Source: Hypomesus transpacificus
Lineage: Eukaryota; Chordata; Actinopteri; Osmeriformes; Osmeridae
DNA: 64,000 nt
Direction: 5' to 3'
Assembly (NCBI RefSeq): GCF_021917145.1
Contig: NC_061063.1
Coordinates: forward strand, 192,715-256,714
Part shown: positions 23,341-35,700 of the stretch, piece by piece
How the letters are laid out: each line of letters opens with the position of its first letter
Position numbering within the stretch: the stretch's first letter is position 1
Translations under genes and position numbers: made by a program
Notes under the pieces: model-generated
The model's input: the letters and a program-made list of their open reading frames with translations, nothing else
Databases searched by the model: none
What the model was told of the DNA's origin: nothing

Positions 23341-23735
23341 TGGAAGGTGAGAAAGGGAAGGGAGGAGGTAGAGAGCGAGAGAAAGAAAGAGAGTGGGAGA
23401 GAGAGAAGGGGAGGGAGATAGTGGGGGAGAGAGAAGGGGAGGGAGGGAGATAGAGAGTGGGGGAGAGAGAGAGAGTGGGAGAGAGAGAAGGGGAGGGAGG
23501 GAGATAGAGAGTGGGGGAGAGAGAGAGAATAGGGAGAGAGATATAGAGTGTGGGAGAGAGAGGGACAGGGACAAAAATAAGACAGAAATAGAGAGAGATG
23601 GAGACAGAACGAGAGAGCGAGAGAGGGAGAAGGAAATGGAGCGAGAGAGATAGAGAGAGAAACAGAGAGAGATGTAGGGGGGGGGAGAAAGAGGGGAAGA
23701 GAGAGAGAGGTGTGCTGTTGTGGAGACAGCAGTAG
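23341..23735. repeat. long polypurine tract
   Basis: Nearly 400 bp of GA/GGGA sequence on the plus strand with few pyrimidine interruptions, continuing as a second purine block at 23785-23880. Contains near-repeats of GAGAGAGTGGGAGAGAGAGA and GGGGAGGGAGGGAGATAGAG. Confidence 0.9.
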
Positions 23736-23959
23736 GTGTAACAACAACAGTATCAGCATACCTCAAGAGGAGGAGCTAACCCCTGAGAGAGGGGGGAGGG
23801 AGGGAGGGGGGGAGAGAGAGGGAGGGGGGAGAGAGAGGGGAGAGAGACAGAGAGAGAGAGTGAGGAGAGAGGTAAGGAGAGAGATTCTCAGGCTATCCCC
23901 AGGGGGGGAGAGAACAGGGAAATGTACAGAGCGGTGAGAAGAAAACAAACATAAACACT

Positions 23960-24190
23960 GTCCATGGTAGCTGAGGCTGGGCCCAGGGCTGAGGCTGGAC
24001 CCAGGGCTGAGGCTGGGGCTGGGGCTGGGGCTGGGGCTAAGGAGTTTTGAACCAGGGCAGAGGAAAGTTCTGAAGCTTTAGAGGCTATAACGGCTAAAGA
24101 GGGTGGAGAGACCTGAGGCTTGAGAGGCTGGAGGGGGAGGCTTGGGAGGGGAGGCTGGAGAGGCTGGAGAGGCTGGAGAGGCTGGGTCGT
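23960..24190. repeat. GGCTGGGG / GAGAGGCTG short tandem repeats
   Basis: A (GGGGCT)n block at about 24006-24040 and a (GAGAGGCTG)n block at about 24150-24185 sit in otherwise unique sequence. Both are G-rich on the plus strand. Confidence 0.75.
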
Positions 24191-24719
24191 GTGTGTTCCT
24201 GGCGCCCGTAGTACGACCTTGGCAGGGCAAGCCCAGACCTGCCTCCCTGCGCTGGGGGGGGGGGGGGGGGGGGAGGAGAGGAGGGGAGAGAAGGGGAGAG
24301 GAGGAACGCACCAAGGAGGACTTGGCCCGGCTCAATGAGAAAGTAGAATGGCCAGCACTCTGGGCCGACACAGCCTCAGTAAGCTGCCTCCCTCATACTC
24401 ACACTCCTGCTGACTGGAACAACACTAACCGTATTTCGCAACACTCATTGGATTCCAACACACGGCTTGGCTGGCAGCCCGCTCCACGATACACACAGGA
24501 TACTCTCTGCTTTTTTTTTTTGCTCTCTTTCTCTCTCTTTCTGTCTTTTCTCTCATCCCCTCCTTTACGCTCTCCTTTCCAGGCCTTAATTTGATTTCTT
24601 TATTTCTTTGTGTGTTCTTCAGAGGGGAGACTTTCAAACGCTGCTGCTTTACATATCTTAGACGCTGCCCTCAATGGGCAGCGGCACTGCTGTGGGTGCC
24701 GTGGCGACCACTGTGACAA

Positions 24720-25130
24720 AAGCCCTCCACCCAGACCCCCAGCCCTCCACCCAGACCCCCAGCCCTCCACCCAGACCCCCAGCCCTCCATCCAGACCCCC
24801 AGCCCTCCACCCAGACCCCCAGCCCTCCACCCAGACCCCCAGCCCTCCACCCAGACCCCCAGACCCCCAGCCCTCCACCCAGACCCCCAGACCCCCAGCC
24901 CTCCACCCAGACTCCCAGCCCTCCACCCAGACCCCCAGACCCCCAGCCCTCCACCCAGACCCCCAGCCCTCCACCCAGACCCCCAGACCCCCAGCCCTCC
25001 ACCCAGACTCCCAGCCCTCCACCCAGACCCCCAGCCCTCCACCCAGACCCCCAGCCCTCCACCCAGACCCCCAGGCCCCATCCAGACCCCCAGCCCTCCA
25101 TCCAGACTCCCAACCCTCCACCAGGGTCTG
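24720..25130. repeat. 21-bp minisatellite
   Basis: About 19 tandem units begin CAGCCCTCCACCCAGACCCC plus one C, with occasional 9-bp insertions (AGACCCCCA). Because the unit is a multiple of three, each frame encodes a stable peptide repeat; this is not evidence of a gene. Confidence 0.95.
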
Positions 25131-25504
25131 GTAGGAGAGTTGAACTAAGGCCGACCTCAGCCAGAGTTTTCTCTCAGCATCCCTTTCTGTCACTGCCCTT
25201 TAGTCCCTCCTTTTCACTGGGCCTGTCTGTCTGTCTGTGTCCATGTCTATGTGTCTGAGAGAGAAATAAACCATTAAAGGAAAACCCCTTTCTCTTTCCC
25301 TTTCACCCCCCCCCCCCTCTCTCTCTTCCTCTCTCTCTCTCTCTCTCTCCCCTCCTCTCTCTCCTTCGTCTCTATTATCAGTCCCCTGCAGTGTTTGGGG
25401 GGATAATGACCCTGGTTATCACCTCCAGACACATGTCCTTGTGCTAAACACCAGTACGAGGCCTTCTTGTCCTGGTCCAGTCTCCAGAGCAGGGCCTGTA
25501 CTAC

Positions 25505-25880
25505 TCACAACAAGCCAGGGCACAGTGAGGCAGCCAGGGCACAGTGAGGCAGCCAGGGCACAGTGAGGCAGCCAGGGCACAGGGAGGCAGGCAGGGCACA
25601 GGGAGGCAGCCAGGGCACAGTGAGGCAGGCAGGGCACAGGGAGGCAGGCAGGGCACAGGGAGGCAGCCAGGGCACAGGGAGGCAGGCAGGGCACAGTGAG
25701 GCAGCCAGGACACAGGGAGGCAGGCAGGGCACAGTGAGGCAGGCAGTGCACAGGGAGGCAGGCAGGGCACAGGGAGGCAGGCAGGGCACAGTGAGGCAGG
25801 CAGGGCACAGTGAGGCAGGCAGTGCACAGGGAGGCAGGCAGGACACAGGGAGACAGGCAGGACACAGGGAGGCAGGCAGT
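25505..25880. repeat. 19-bp minisatellite
   Basis: About 20 units of AGGCAGGCAGGGCACAGGG with variants (GCAGCC, AGTGAGG, GGACAC). Open frames rich in Cys-Leu-Pro on the minus strand are a by-product. Confidence 0.95.
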
Positions 25881-25884
25881 GCAG

Positions 25885-26518
25885 TTATACAACACATTAA
25901 AACATCAGGCAGCAACTAGACACAAATAGAGCTCATGTCCTGACCCTCCACTGTTGACCCATGGTGACTGCCCTGATGGATCAGCTGTGTAAAGAACACC
26001 ATCAAACAAGGAGGGGGGGGTTTAAGTGTGTGCATGTTTGACTGTGTGTGTGTGTGTGTGCATGTTTGACTGTGTGTGTGTGTGTGTGTGCATGTTTGAC
26101 TGTGTGTGTGCATGTTTGACTGTGTGTGTGTGTGTTTGTTTGGGTGTGCTTGCTTCAGTAACAATGAAAATGCGTTGTATGTATGTGCATGTTTTTACCA
26201 TGTGGTCGTGAGTGTGTGAGTGTGTGTGTGTGTAGTAATTGTGTTTGTCTGCGTGTGGTGCCTACATGAGTGTGTGTCTGTTCATGAGTGTGTCAGAATG
26301 CGTGATGTAGATAGGAGTACAGTCATTATCACAGTTAATGGCTGAGCTGCATGTCTATGATATTTATGATGCTCATAACCTCAGATATCTGCTCCTCTCC
26401 AGCCTGGCCTGGGGGGGGGGGGGGGGGGAAGGGGGCACACAATGTATAAAGACAGAGAGAGAAGGGGAAGGAGAGAGAGAGACACAAATAGAGAGAGACA
26501 GAAAGAGTGACAGAGGGA

Positions 26519-26561
<43 letters not shown>

Positions 26562-27940
26562 GGAGAGGGACAGAGGGACAGCGGGAAAGGACGATTGAAA
26601 GAGGGACAGAGAGAGGGAAAGTGGTGAAAAAGAGAGGGAAAGGGAGTGTGTGATAAAGCAAGAGAAAGGGAGGGAGGGGCTAATGTGTTTGTGTGGGGTG
26701 ATCTTTAGCCCCCTGCAAGGCATCAGACAAACATTTATTAACTGAGAGGAATGCAAACAGACGCAGGCAAAGACGGAGAACAGCTAGAGGAGGAGGAGGA
26801 GGACGAGGGGGGGGGGCAAGAGAAAGGGAAGAAGGGGGGAGGAGAAGTCTTGTAAAGGACCCTCCCAGGGATTCATCCAGAAGGTTCTGGAACAATAGAC
26901 CTCCGGCAGTTCCAGAACGTGGTGACCTTCTGTGTTCCAGAACGCCTAGGAGTTCCACAGCAGATCCTGCTGCATGGTGGTCTGACAGGGTGAGGTGTCC
27001 GAAGGTGCAGGTGATGCGCTGAGATTCACTGACACCTGTTGTGTCTGAATTCACATCCCGCAACAACCTGTGAACATCATTGACGACCCGGAAGGGGCTG
27101 TGGGTGTGTGTGTGTGTGGGGGTGTGTGTGTGTGTGGGGACGGGGGACGGGGGGACGGGACATAGGGGTTGTGAAAAGGGGTTAGGGGCGATCCTTTGTG
27201 GTCCTGACCAGACAGAGGGTGTCAATGACACTGTGGTGATCAGGAGGACAAACGACAGCGGCTTTAACAGATTAGTGGTGTGGAGGAGGCAGGTCTAACG
27301 GCCCTGGATCAGACCACAGGGATAGCTGCTACGGAGAGAAGCTTTGTTTGTTAATGGTCTCTGTGTGTGTGTGTGTGTGTTTGCGTGTGTATATGTGATA
27401 TGTCCCCACACACGTCTGCATGTGTTTATGTGTGTACAGTGTGTGCATGTGTGTGTGTGTGCATGTATGTGTTTCCAAATGCAGCTGAGTCAGAACGGTA
27501 GCAGCTTTGTTGACCGATGGCTTAGCCTACGTCTGTGTTCCTACATCCTTCACAACTGTTTGCAAACGATTCAGATTTCCAGAGGATACAGGGGATAAGC
27601 TGGTAGAATGAAGGGCTTACTTTGATCTCCGTTATCTTCGCAGGAAGAGGGATGTTTTGACTGAGGGATAGGGGGGTCAGTTTATGTTGACATCAAGGAC
27701 GACATTTTGGAGCTCAATCCTTGATCCTCTCACGTCTTCTTTTCGGCATCTTAACAATGCAACAATGGACGGTGTTTAACAGTTCTTAAGACCACAGGCC
27801 AGCTCTCAGGACAGTCTCTTGGTAGTTTGAGAATAGGATGCAATCTAGGGTTCCTAAGACCTTCCCTTAGAACAGCCCCTTAATAACCATGATGGTAATG
27901 GTAGATGTTCAAGGATTCTCCAGACTGGTGATACTATGTC
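25885..27940. other. intergenic, no gene called
   Basis: A TG-rich block (26025-26240) repeats TGTGCATGTTTGACTGTGTG. A poly-G run lies at 26411-26428 and a (GA)n tract at 26450-26660. The minus-strand open frame at 26680-27231 contains about 110 residues of non-repetitive composition in its middle but no domain I recognise, and it merges into repeats at both ends. Confidence 0.4.
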
Positions 27941-27944
27941 TAAG

Positions 27945-28120
27945 CCTCCCCTACCAGCCTCCCCTCCCCTCCCACCCTCCCCTCTCAGCCTCGCCTCTCA
28001 GCCTCGCCTCTCAGCCTCGCCTCTCAGCCTCCCCTCTCAGCCTCCCCTCTCAGCCTCTCCTCTCAGCCTCCCCTCTCAGCCTCCCCTCTCAGCCTCTCCT
28101 CTCAGCCTCCCCTCCCAGCT
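27945..28120. repeat. 15-bp CCTCTCAGCCTCCCC minisatellite
   Basis: About 11 tandem units of CCTCTCAGCCTCCCC or CCTCTCAGCCTCGCC. The period of 15 keeps Ser/Pro/Leu frames open. Confidence 0.9.
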
Positions 28121-28124
28121 CTCT

Positions 28125-29792
28125 GGATCCCTGTCGCTGGCGACCTGTGGGTGTGCAGGAAATATGACCTTCATCCTGACCTCCCAGGCAGCCCAACCCC
28201 TCTCTGGAACCATCTGACCCCGTACTGCTGCCGCACACACACACACACAAACACACACAATCTCATGGACACACTCACCTCTCTGGAACCTTCTAGCCCT
28301 GTTTTGCAAGTCAACAGTCCTCAGGGACCAGGAACGATGAGAGGGCGATTCAGAACTTTAGCCAGGGGATTAAAGAGCCAGGCAGGCTGAAAGGCCGCAG
28401 CACAAGTTAAGCGCCTTAGAATAGCGGGGACCCACATTCATGCACATACTCCCACAGACTGACCCACTCTCACAGACACACACACACACACACAGACATA
28501 CACACAGACATAGACAGACTCATATATACACACAGACACAAGCAGCCTTGACACACAGATACACACCTACGTGCACACACAGAGACACACACATACAGAG
28601 ACACCCACACACACAGAGACACACACACAGAGACACACACACACACACTAACGTTGCTCACACACCCTAGCGGAGGCCAGATGCTTACATCATCCCATCT
28701 CGTACAGGAACACACTGGATTGTAAACACAGTCCAGCCCCTCCAGTAACTCTCTCCCATTCAAAAGACTACAACTCCCACCCCCTGCTCGTAGTCTACGC
28801 TCATTTATGGACAAATACACTTCATCCATCCCCATCCCACAGGCTGGTGTTCCACCAGAACGGGGTTGTTTGTTTTGTGGAGGAGCCCTGGGAATCAATG
28901 CACACTGACTGTCTTTCTGCTGGTTCAGATCAAGTCTTAACGCATGGGTGGCCTGGTCTGGCAGACACACACACGTGCACGTGCACACACACACATGCAC
29001 ACACACCATGGGACCTACGTCTGTCTGCTCGGCTAGGGGTCTCCATGGAGATGAGCTAGACTTGGGCAGCTATCTGGCTTACTGGAAACCTGGTTTATTG
29101 TTGACTTTCAGGGAAGGAGGAGGAGGGGTGGAGGAGGTGGGGGGTGGTGGTTGGGAAGGTCGTGGGGTTAGGGGTGGGAGCATGGTCTCTCACTTCCGGG
29201 GAAATTGAAGGGAAGGGTGGGTGGAGGAGGGGTTGGGGGGGGGGGGGGGGCAGCGTTTGGTTTGCTCACCGGGGCATCCCCTCATTGTATATGCATCTAT
29301 CTCACATCTGAGTCAGGAGTTTAATGACTCGTGACCAAAGGGCTTGGATGGCTGAGAGTAAGTGGTGAGGACGTGAGATTGTGTGAGACACACACACTTT
29401 CAGTTGTGTTTTTCTGGACTGAGGTGGCTGTAGGGTCATGATACATTCTTTTTGTACGTTTGTGAACCAATTCTCTGAATGATCAATGGCATCAATGTTT
29501 TCAGTGACAAGCAAGTTTAATAACCAAGATATCATTTTTTTTTTTATCACATGATTTTTTATCATTTTTCCTGTGGAATTGTGCGAAAACGAATGTACGT
29601 GAATGAAACTAAAACGTATGATACGTACGGACACAAAAAACACATTAAATACATGCCATACAGACGGCCCACTCTTCAAGTCGAAGATGGAACTCTGCCT
29701 CCATCTTGTGACTAAAATAGGAACATCACTAAACCGACGGAGCTTTAGGACCCAGTTGAGTCAGAGAACAGCGCCTATCCTATCTGTCAAAC
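28125..29792. other. intergenic region upstream of tsen54
   Basis: (AC)n-rich blocks lie at 28230-28260, 28475-28650 and 28967-29005, and a poly-G run at 29236-29250. The last 200 bp before the tsen54 ATG are unique and presumably contain its promoter. No TATA box was seen there. Confidence 0.45.
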
Positions 29793-32700
29793 ATGGCTGA
29801 CCAAAACAGAAGCGATGCGAAATTTGATTTCTGCAGCGAAATATTGAGGTATTTATGTCTTTTACATGACATGTCTAGTGAGATTTATGAATATCTTTTT
29901 TAGTGTGTGATTTTTGGGGGAAATATTTAGCTGTTTTGTTAAAAACAAATGTTAGACATTCGAACTGTTTACTAATGCACGTGTGGGCTAATCTACTTAG
30001 CTAGCTAACGCATCTGTAACTCCCAACACAGCAAGACAACTCGTAGCTCTCTTTTTCGGTGTCGGTATACAGTAAGTACAGTGCAGTAAGTTACTAGCAG
30101 TTACATTAGTGTTCTTGGACGTGTCTCTAGCCCGTCGGAGCTGTTCGCTGCCCGGTCCAGAAGTCACAAGATCCCGGTGAGAGGACAGAAGGAGTTTCTA
30201 CCAAGCGACTCCCGGAAACAGCGAGAGCGGCTGCAGCAGAGTCTCGATGAGCACTGGAGCCTGGTGTCAGAGGAGAGAGTGGAAAGACTGTGAGTGTGGA
30301 GGAGAAGCACACACACACACACGCTCTTTTACAAACACACAGGTAAAAATAGATTAAAACCATTTTGAAATGTTCTGCTTGATTAGAAAGTTACCGTTTT
30401 TGAGACCCGGGCATCTGGTTTTACCCAGGGTTGGGGATATCACCCAGGGGCGAATCTAGGTTCCCACTTTTGGGGGGGCTAAGCCCTTAGATAAAACCTA
30501 TAATTTTTCCTGTGACCCAGGAAAACTAGGGGTGTCTGGCGGCATGTTCCCCCAGAATTGTTTTGTGAAAATATCCTTTTAAATTGTGTCCTCTAGAGGG
30601 TTTTAGGGGAGAAATGAACACATTTAGATTTAAAATATGAAAAGAAATGTATATATATTTTTTATATAACAATAATGTTTTGGGGGGCTAATGATACTTT
30701 TGGGGGGGCTCAATAGGGCTAGATATGTCCATGATATCACCTAACCTGTCTCCTCGCTGTTGCAGAGGCAACCTGGTGAAGGCTGTATGGCTCCCCAGTG
30801 AGAGCGTTGTGGAGCTGCAGTCACCAGCTGTAAGTCATTTCTGATACGTCTGTCTGAGACCAAGGCTGCAGCTCATCAAGTCCCATCCAGCCTGGTACAG
30901 TCCTGTGCTTTCCTGCCCTTGTCCCCCCATCCCACCCTGTCCTGTCCCCCTGTCCTGTCCCCCTGTCCTGCCCCCCCTCTCTCTGCCCCACCCGGTCCTG
31001 TCCCCCTGTCCTGTCCCCCTCTCCTGTCCCCCCTTCTCCCTGCCCCCCCGGTCCTGTCTTAACCTGAGTTTCTCTGCTGGGCTCCAGGGGAAGTTCTGGC
31101 AGACTATGGGCTTCTCTGCTCGGGGTAAGCAGTGTCTCCACCCTGAGGAAGCTCTCTACCTCATGGAGTGTGTGAGTATGACTCTGACAGTAAACCAGAG
31201 AGTGACTAACCGCTGTGTGTACAGTGTAGTGACATGTACGGTACTGGGTGTGTTTGTCACCAGGGCAACCTGCAGGTGTTCCACAGAGACCTCCCTCTGT
31301 CGATCCAGGAGGCCTACGAGAGGTTCCTGTCCTCCAGGACTGTGAGCCTTCAGCAGTACCAGGTAAGACAGGACCAGGTAAGACAGGACCAGGTAGGATA
31401 GTACCAGGAAGGACAGTATAGGACCAGTTACCACAGTATAGGACCAGGTAGGATAGGACCAGGTAGGACTAGGACAGTAACAGGTAGGACAGTACCAGGT
31501 AGGACAGTATAGGACCAGTTACCACAGTATAGGACCAGGTAAGGTATGACCAGGTAGGATAGTAGGCCTACCAGGTAGTACAGTAGGACCCACTGTCTGT
31601 GGGTCCTACTGTCTGTGGGTCCTACTGTTTGTGGGTCCTACTGTCTGAGCTGACTGTTTGTCCTACTGTCTGTGGGTCCTACTGTCTGTGGGTCCTACTG
31701 TCTGAGCTGACTGTCTGTGTGTCCTACTGTCTGTGGGTCCTACTGTCTGTGGGTCCTACTGTCTGAGCTGACTGTCTGTGTGTCCTACTGTCTGTGGGTC
31801 CTACTGTCTGTGGGTCCTACTGTCTGAGCTGACTGTCTGTGTGTCCTACTGTCTGTGGGTCCTACTGTCTGTGGGTCCTACTGTCTGAGCTGACTGTCTG
31901 TGTGTCCTACTGTCTGTGGGTCCTACTGTCTGTGGGTCCTACTGTCTGAGCTGACTGTCTGTGTGTCCTACTGTCTGTGGGTCCTACTGTCTGTGGGTCC
32001 TACTGTCTGAGCTGACTGTCTGTGGGTCCTACTGTCTGAGCTGACTGTTTGTCCTACTGTCTGTGGGTCCTACTGTCTGTGGGTCTTACTGTCTGAGCTG
32101 ACTGTCTGTGTGTCCTACTGTCTGTGGGTCCTACTGTCTGTGGGTCCTACTGTCTGAGCTGACTGTCTGTGGGTCCTACTGTCTGAGCTGACTGTCTGTG
32201 GGTCCTACTGTCTGTGGGTCCTACTGTCTGAGCTGACTGTCTGTGGGTCCTACTGTCTGTGGGTCCTACTGTCTGAGCTGACTGTCTGTGGGTCCTACTG
32301 TCTGTGGGTCCTACTGTCTGTGGGTCCTACTGTCTGTGGGTCCTACTGTCTGAGCTGACTGTCTGTGGGTCCTACTGTCTGAGCTGACTGTCTGTGTGTC
32401 CTACTGTCTGTGTGTCCTACTGTCTGTGGGTCCTACTGTCTGTGTGTCCTACTGTCTGTGGGTCCTACTGTCTGTGGGTCCTACTGTCTGTGTGTCCTAC
32501 TGTCTGTGGGTCCTACTGTCTGTGGGTCCTACTGTCTGAGCTGACTGTCTGTGGGTCCTACTGTCTGTGGGTCCTACTGTCTGTGGTCCTACTGTCCTAC
32601 TGTCTGTGTCCTACTGTCTGGGTCCTACTGTCTGTCTGGGTCCTACTGTCTGTGGGTCCTACTGTCTGTCCTACTGTCTGTGTCCTACTGTCTGTGGGTC

Positions 32701-35700
32701 CTACTGTCTGTGGGTCCTACTGTCTGTGGGTCCTACTGTCTGTGGGTCCTACTGTCTGTGGGTCCTACTGTCTGTGTCCTACTGTCTGGTGTCCTACTGT
32801 CTGTGGGTCCTACTGTCTGTGGGTCCTACTGTCTGTGGGTCCTACTGTCTGTGTGGGTCCTACTGTCTGTGGGTCCTACTGTCTGTGACTGTCTGGGTCC
32901 TACTGTCTGTGGGTCCTGACTGTCTGTGGTGTCCTACTGTCTGTGGGTCCTACTGTCTGTGGGTCCTACTGTCTGTGGGTCCTACTGTCTGAGCTGACTG
33001 TCTGTGGGTCCTACTGTCTGAGCTGACTGTCTGTGGGTCCTACTGTCTGTGGGTCCTACTGTCTGTGGGTCCTACTGTCTGAGCTGACTGTCTGTGGGTC
33101 CTACTGTCTGAGCTGACTGTCTGTGTGTCCTACTGTCTGTGTGTCCTACTGTCTGTGGGTCCTACTGTCTGTGGGTCCTACTGTCTGTGGGTCCTACTGT
33201 CTGAGGGTCCTACTGTCTGAGGGTCCTACTGTCTGTGGGTCCTACTGTCTGTGGGTCCTACTGTCTGAGGGTCCTACTGTCTGTGGGTCCTACTGTCTGT
33301 GGGTCCTACTGTCTGATCTGACTGTCTGTGTGTCCTCCTGTCTGATCTGACTGTCTGTGTGTCCTCCTGTCTGATCTGACTGTCTGTGTGTCCTCCTGTC
33401 TGATCTGACTGTCTGTGGGTCCTACTGTCTGATCTGACTGTCTGTGTGTCCTCCTGTCTGATCTGACTGTCTGTGTGTCCTCCTGTCTGATCTGACTGTC
33501 TGTGTGTCCTCCTGTCTGATCTGACTGTCTGTGTGTCCTCCTGTCTGATCTGACTGTCTGTGTGTCCTCCTGTCTGATCTGACTGTCTGTGGGTCCTCCT
33601 GTCTGATCTGACTGTCTGTGTGTCCTCCTGTCTGATCTGACTGTCTGTGTGTCCTCCTGTCTGATCTGACTGTCTGTGTGTCCTACTGTCTGATCTGACT
33701 GTCTGTGTGTCCTCCTGTCTGATCTGACTGTCTGTGTGTCCTCCTGTCTGATCTGACTGTCTGTGGGTCCTACTGTCTGATCTGACTGTCTGTGTGTCCT
33801 CCTGTCTGATCTGACTGTCTGTGTGTCCTCCTGTCTGATCTGACTGTCTGTGGGTCCTCCTGTCTGATCTGACTGTCTGTGTGTCCTCCTGTCTGATCTG
33901 ACTGTCTGTGTGTCCTCCTGTCTGATCTGACTGTCTGTGTGTCCTCCTGTCTGATCTGACTGTCTGTGTGTCCTCCTGTCTGATCTGACTGTCTGTGTGT
34001 CCTCCTGTCTGATCTGACTGTCTGTGTGTCCTCCTGTCTGATCTGACTGTCTGTGGGTCCTACTGTCTGATCTGACTGTCTGTGTGTCCTCCTGTCTGAT
34101 CTGACTGTCTGTGTGTCCTCCTGTCTGATCTGACTGTCTGTGTGTCCTCCTGTCTGATCTGACTGTCTGTGTGTCCTCCTGTCTGATCTGACTGTCTGTG
34201 TGTCCTCCTGTCTGATCTGACTGTCTGTGTGTCCTCCTGTCTGATCTGACTGTCTGTGTGTCCTCCTGTCTGATCTGACTGTCTGTGTGTCCTCCTGTCT
34301 GATCTGACTGTCTGTGTGTCCTCCTGTCTGATCTGACTGTCTGTGTGTCCTCCTGTCTGATCTGACTGTCTGTGTGTCCTCCTGTCTGATCTGACTGTCT
34401 GTGTGTCCTCCTGTCTGATCTGACTGTCTGTGGGTCCTCCTGTCTGATCTGACTGTCTGTGTGTCCTCCTGTCTGATCTGACTGTCTGTGTGTCCTCCTG
34501 TCTGATCTGACTGTCTGTGTGTCCTCCTGTCTGATCTGACTGTCTGTGTGTCCTCCTGTCTGATCTGACTGTCTGTGTGTCCTCCTGTCTGATCTGACTG
34601 TCTGTGTGTCCTCCTGTCTGATCTGACTGTCTGTGTGTCCTCCTGTCTGATCTGACTGTCTGTGTGTCCTCCTGTCTGATCTGACTGTCTGTGGGTCCTA
34701 CTGTCTGATCTGACTGTCTGTGTGTCCTCCTGTCTGATCTGACTGTCTGTGTGTCCTCCTGTCTGATCTGACTGTCTGTGTGTCCTCCTGTCTGATCTGA
34801 CTGTCTGTGTGTCCTCCTGTCTGATCTGACTGTCTGTGTGTCCTCCTGTCTGATCTGACTGTCTGTGTGTCCTCCTGTCTGATCTGACTGTCTGTGTGTC
34901 CTACTCCTAACAGGTGTTTGGACATCTGAAGAGACTGGGCTACGTGGTCAACAGGTTTGACATCAGGTACTTATGTACACTAAGTACTATTTGGGTTGTA
35001 CACTAAGTACTAACTGGGTTGTACACTAATGCTGTGTTCATACCAAACGTAAAGTGAATATTTGGCGCGAGATTACATGTAAAGTCAATGCAAATGCTAT
35101 TGACACAAATTTGCGCATTTTGCTCCTAACGATTTGTGCAAATAAAAACAAATTAACGCAAAGCGAAAATTTGCTACATTCGCGTGTATAATTCGCTTCG
35201 CTTTTGGTGTGAACACAGCGTAAATACTAACTGGAATGTCTACTGTGATGGATGTGTAACTGGGTTGTATGCTAAACGCGGGTCTCTGTCCCTCCCCAGT
35301 TCGGTGGCGTCCCAGTACGAGAGACAGCTGAACCTGCCTGTGTCACGTGAACGAGGAGGAAGACACGTCAAAAGAAAACGCAGCCCCTCCCCTCCCCCAA
35401 GGTGATCTAGAACTTCTGGATGGGTGTTTGTGGATGTGGGCTTTGTGGCTGTGGGCTTTGTGGATGTGGGCTTTGTGGATGTGGGCTTTGTGGATGTGGG
35501 CTTTGTGGATGTGGGTCTACCTTTTGTAACTCCGTCTGCTTCTGTTGCAGGATCACAGAGGCCCAGCAGGGCTCTACCTCGGAGGAGAGGAAAGAGAGGG
35601 ATGACGGAGAGAGGAGTGAGAGAAGGGACCAGGAGGAACGAGAAGACAGGAGGGAGAAAGAGAGGAACGACAGGATGGAGGAGAGAGGAGAGGGAGAGGA

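Noticed and set aside
24600..25260. Pro-rich and Trp/Gly-rich repeat proteins on opposite strands
   Set aside because: The 21-bp unit is a multiple of three, so all frames stay open. No signal of a real gene around it.
26680..27231. Minus-strand open frame of 183 codons with a non-repetitive middle part
   Set aside because: No recognisable domain, no matching exon structure, and both ends lie in repeats. It could be checked by tblastn, but the evidence here is too weak for a call.
31590..34910. CRISPR-like regular direct repeats
   Set aside because: Units are head-to-tail with no unique spacers, in an intron of a vertebrate gene. This is a minisatellite.
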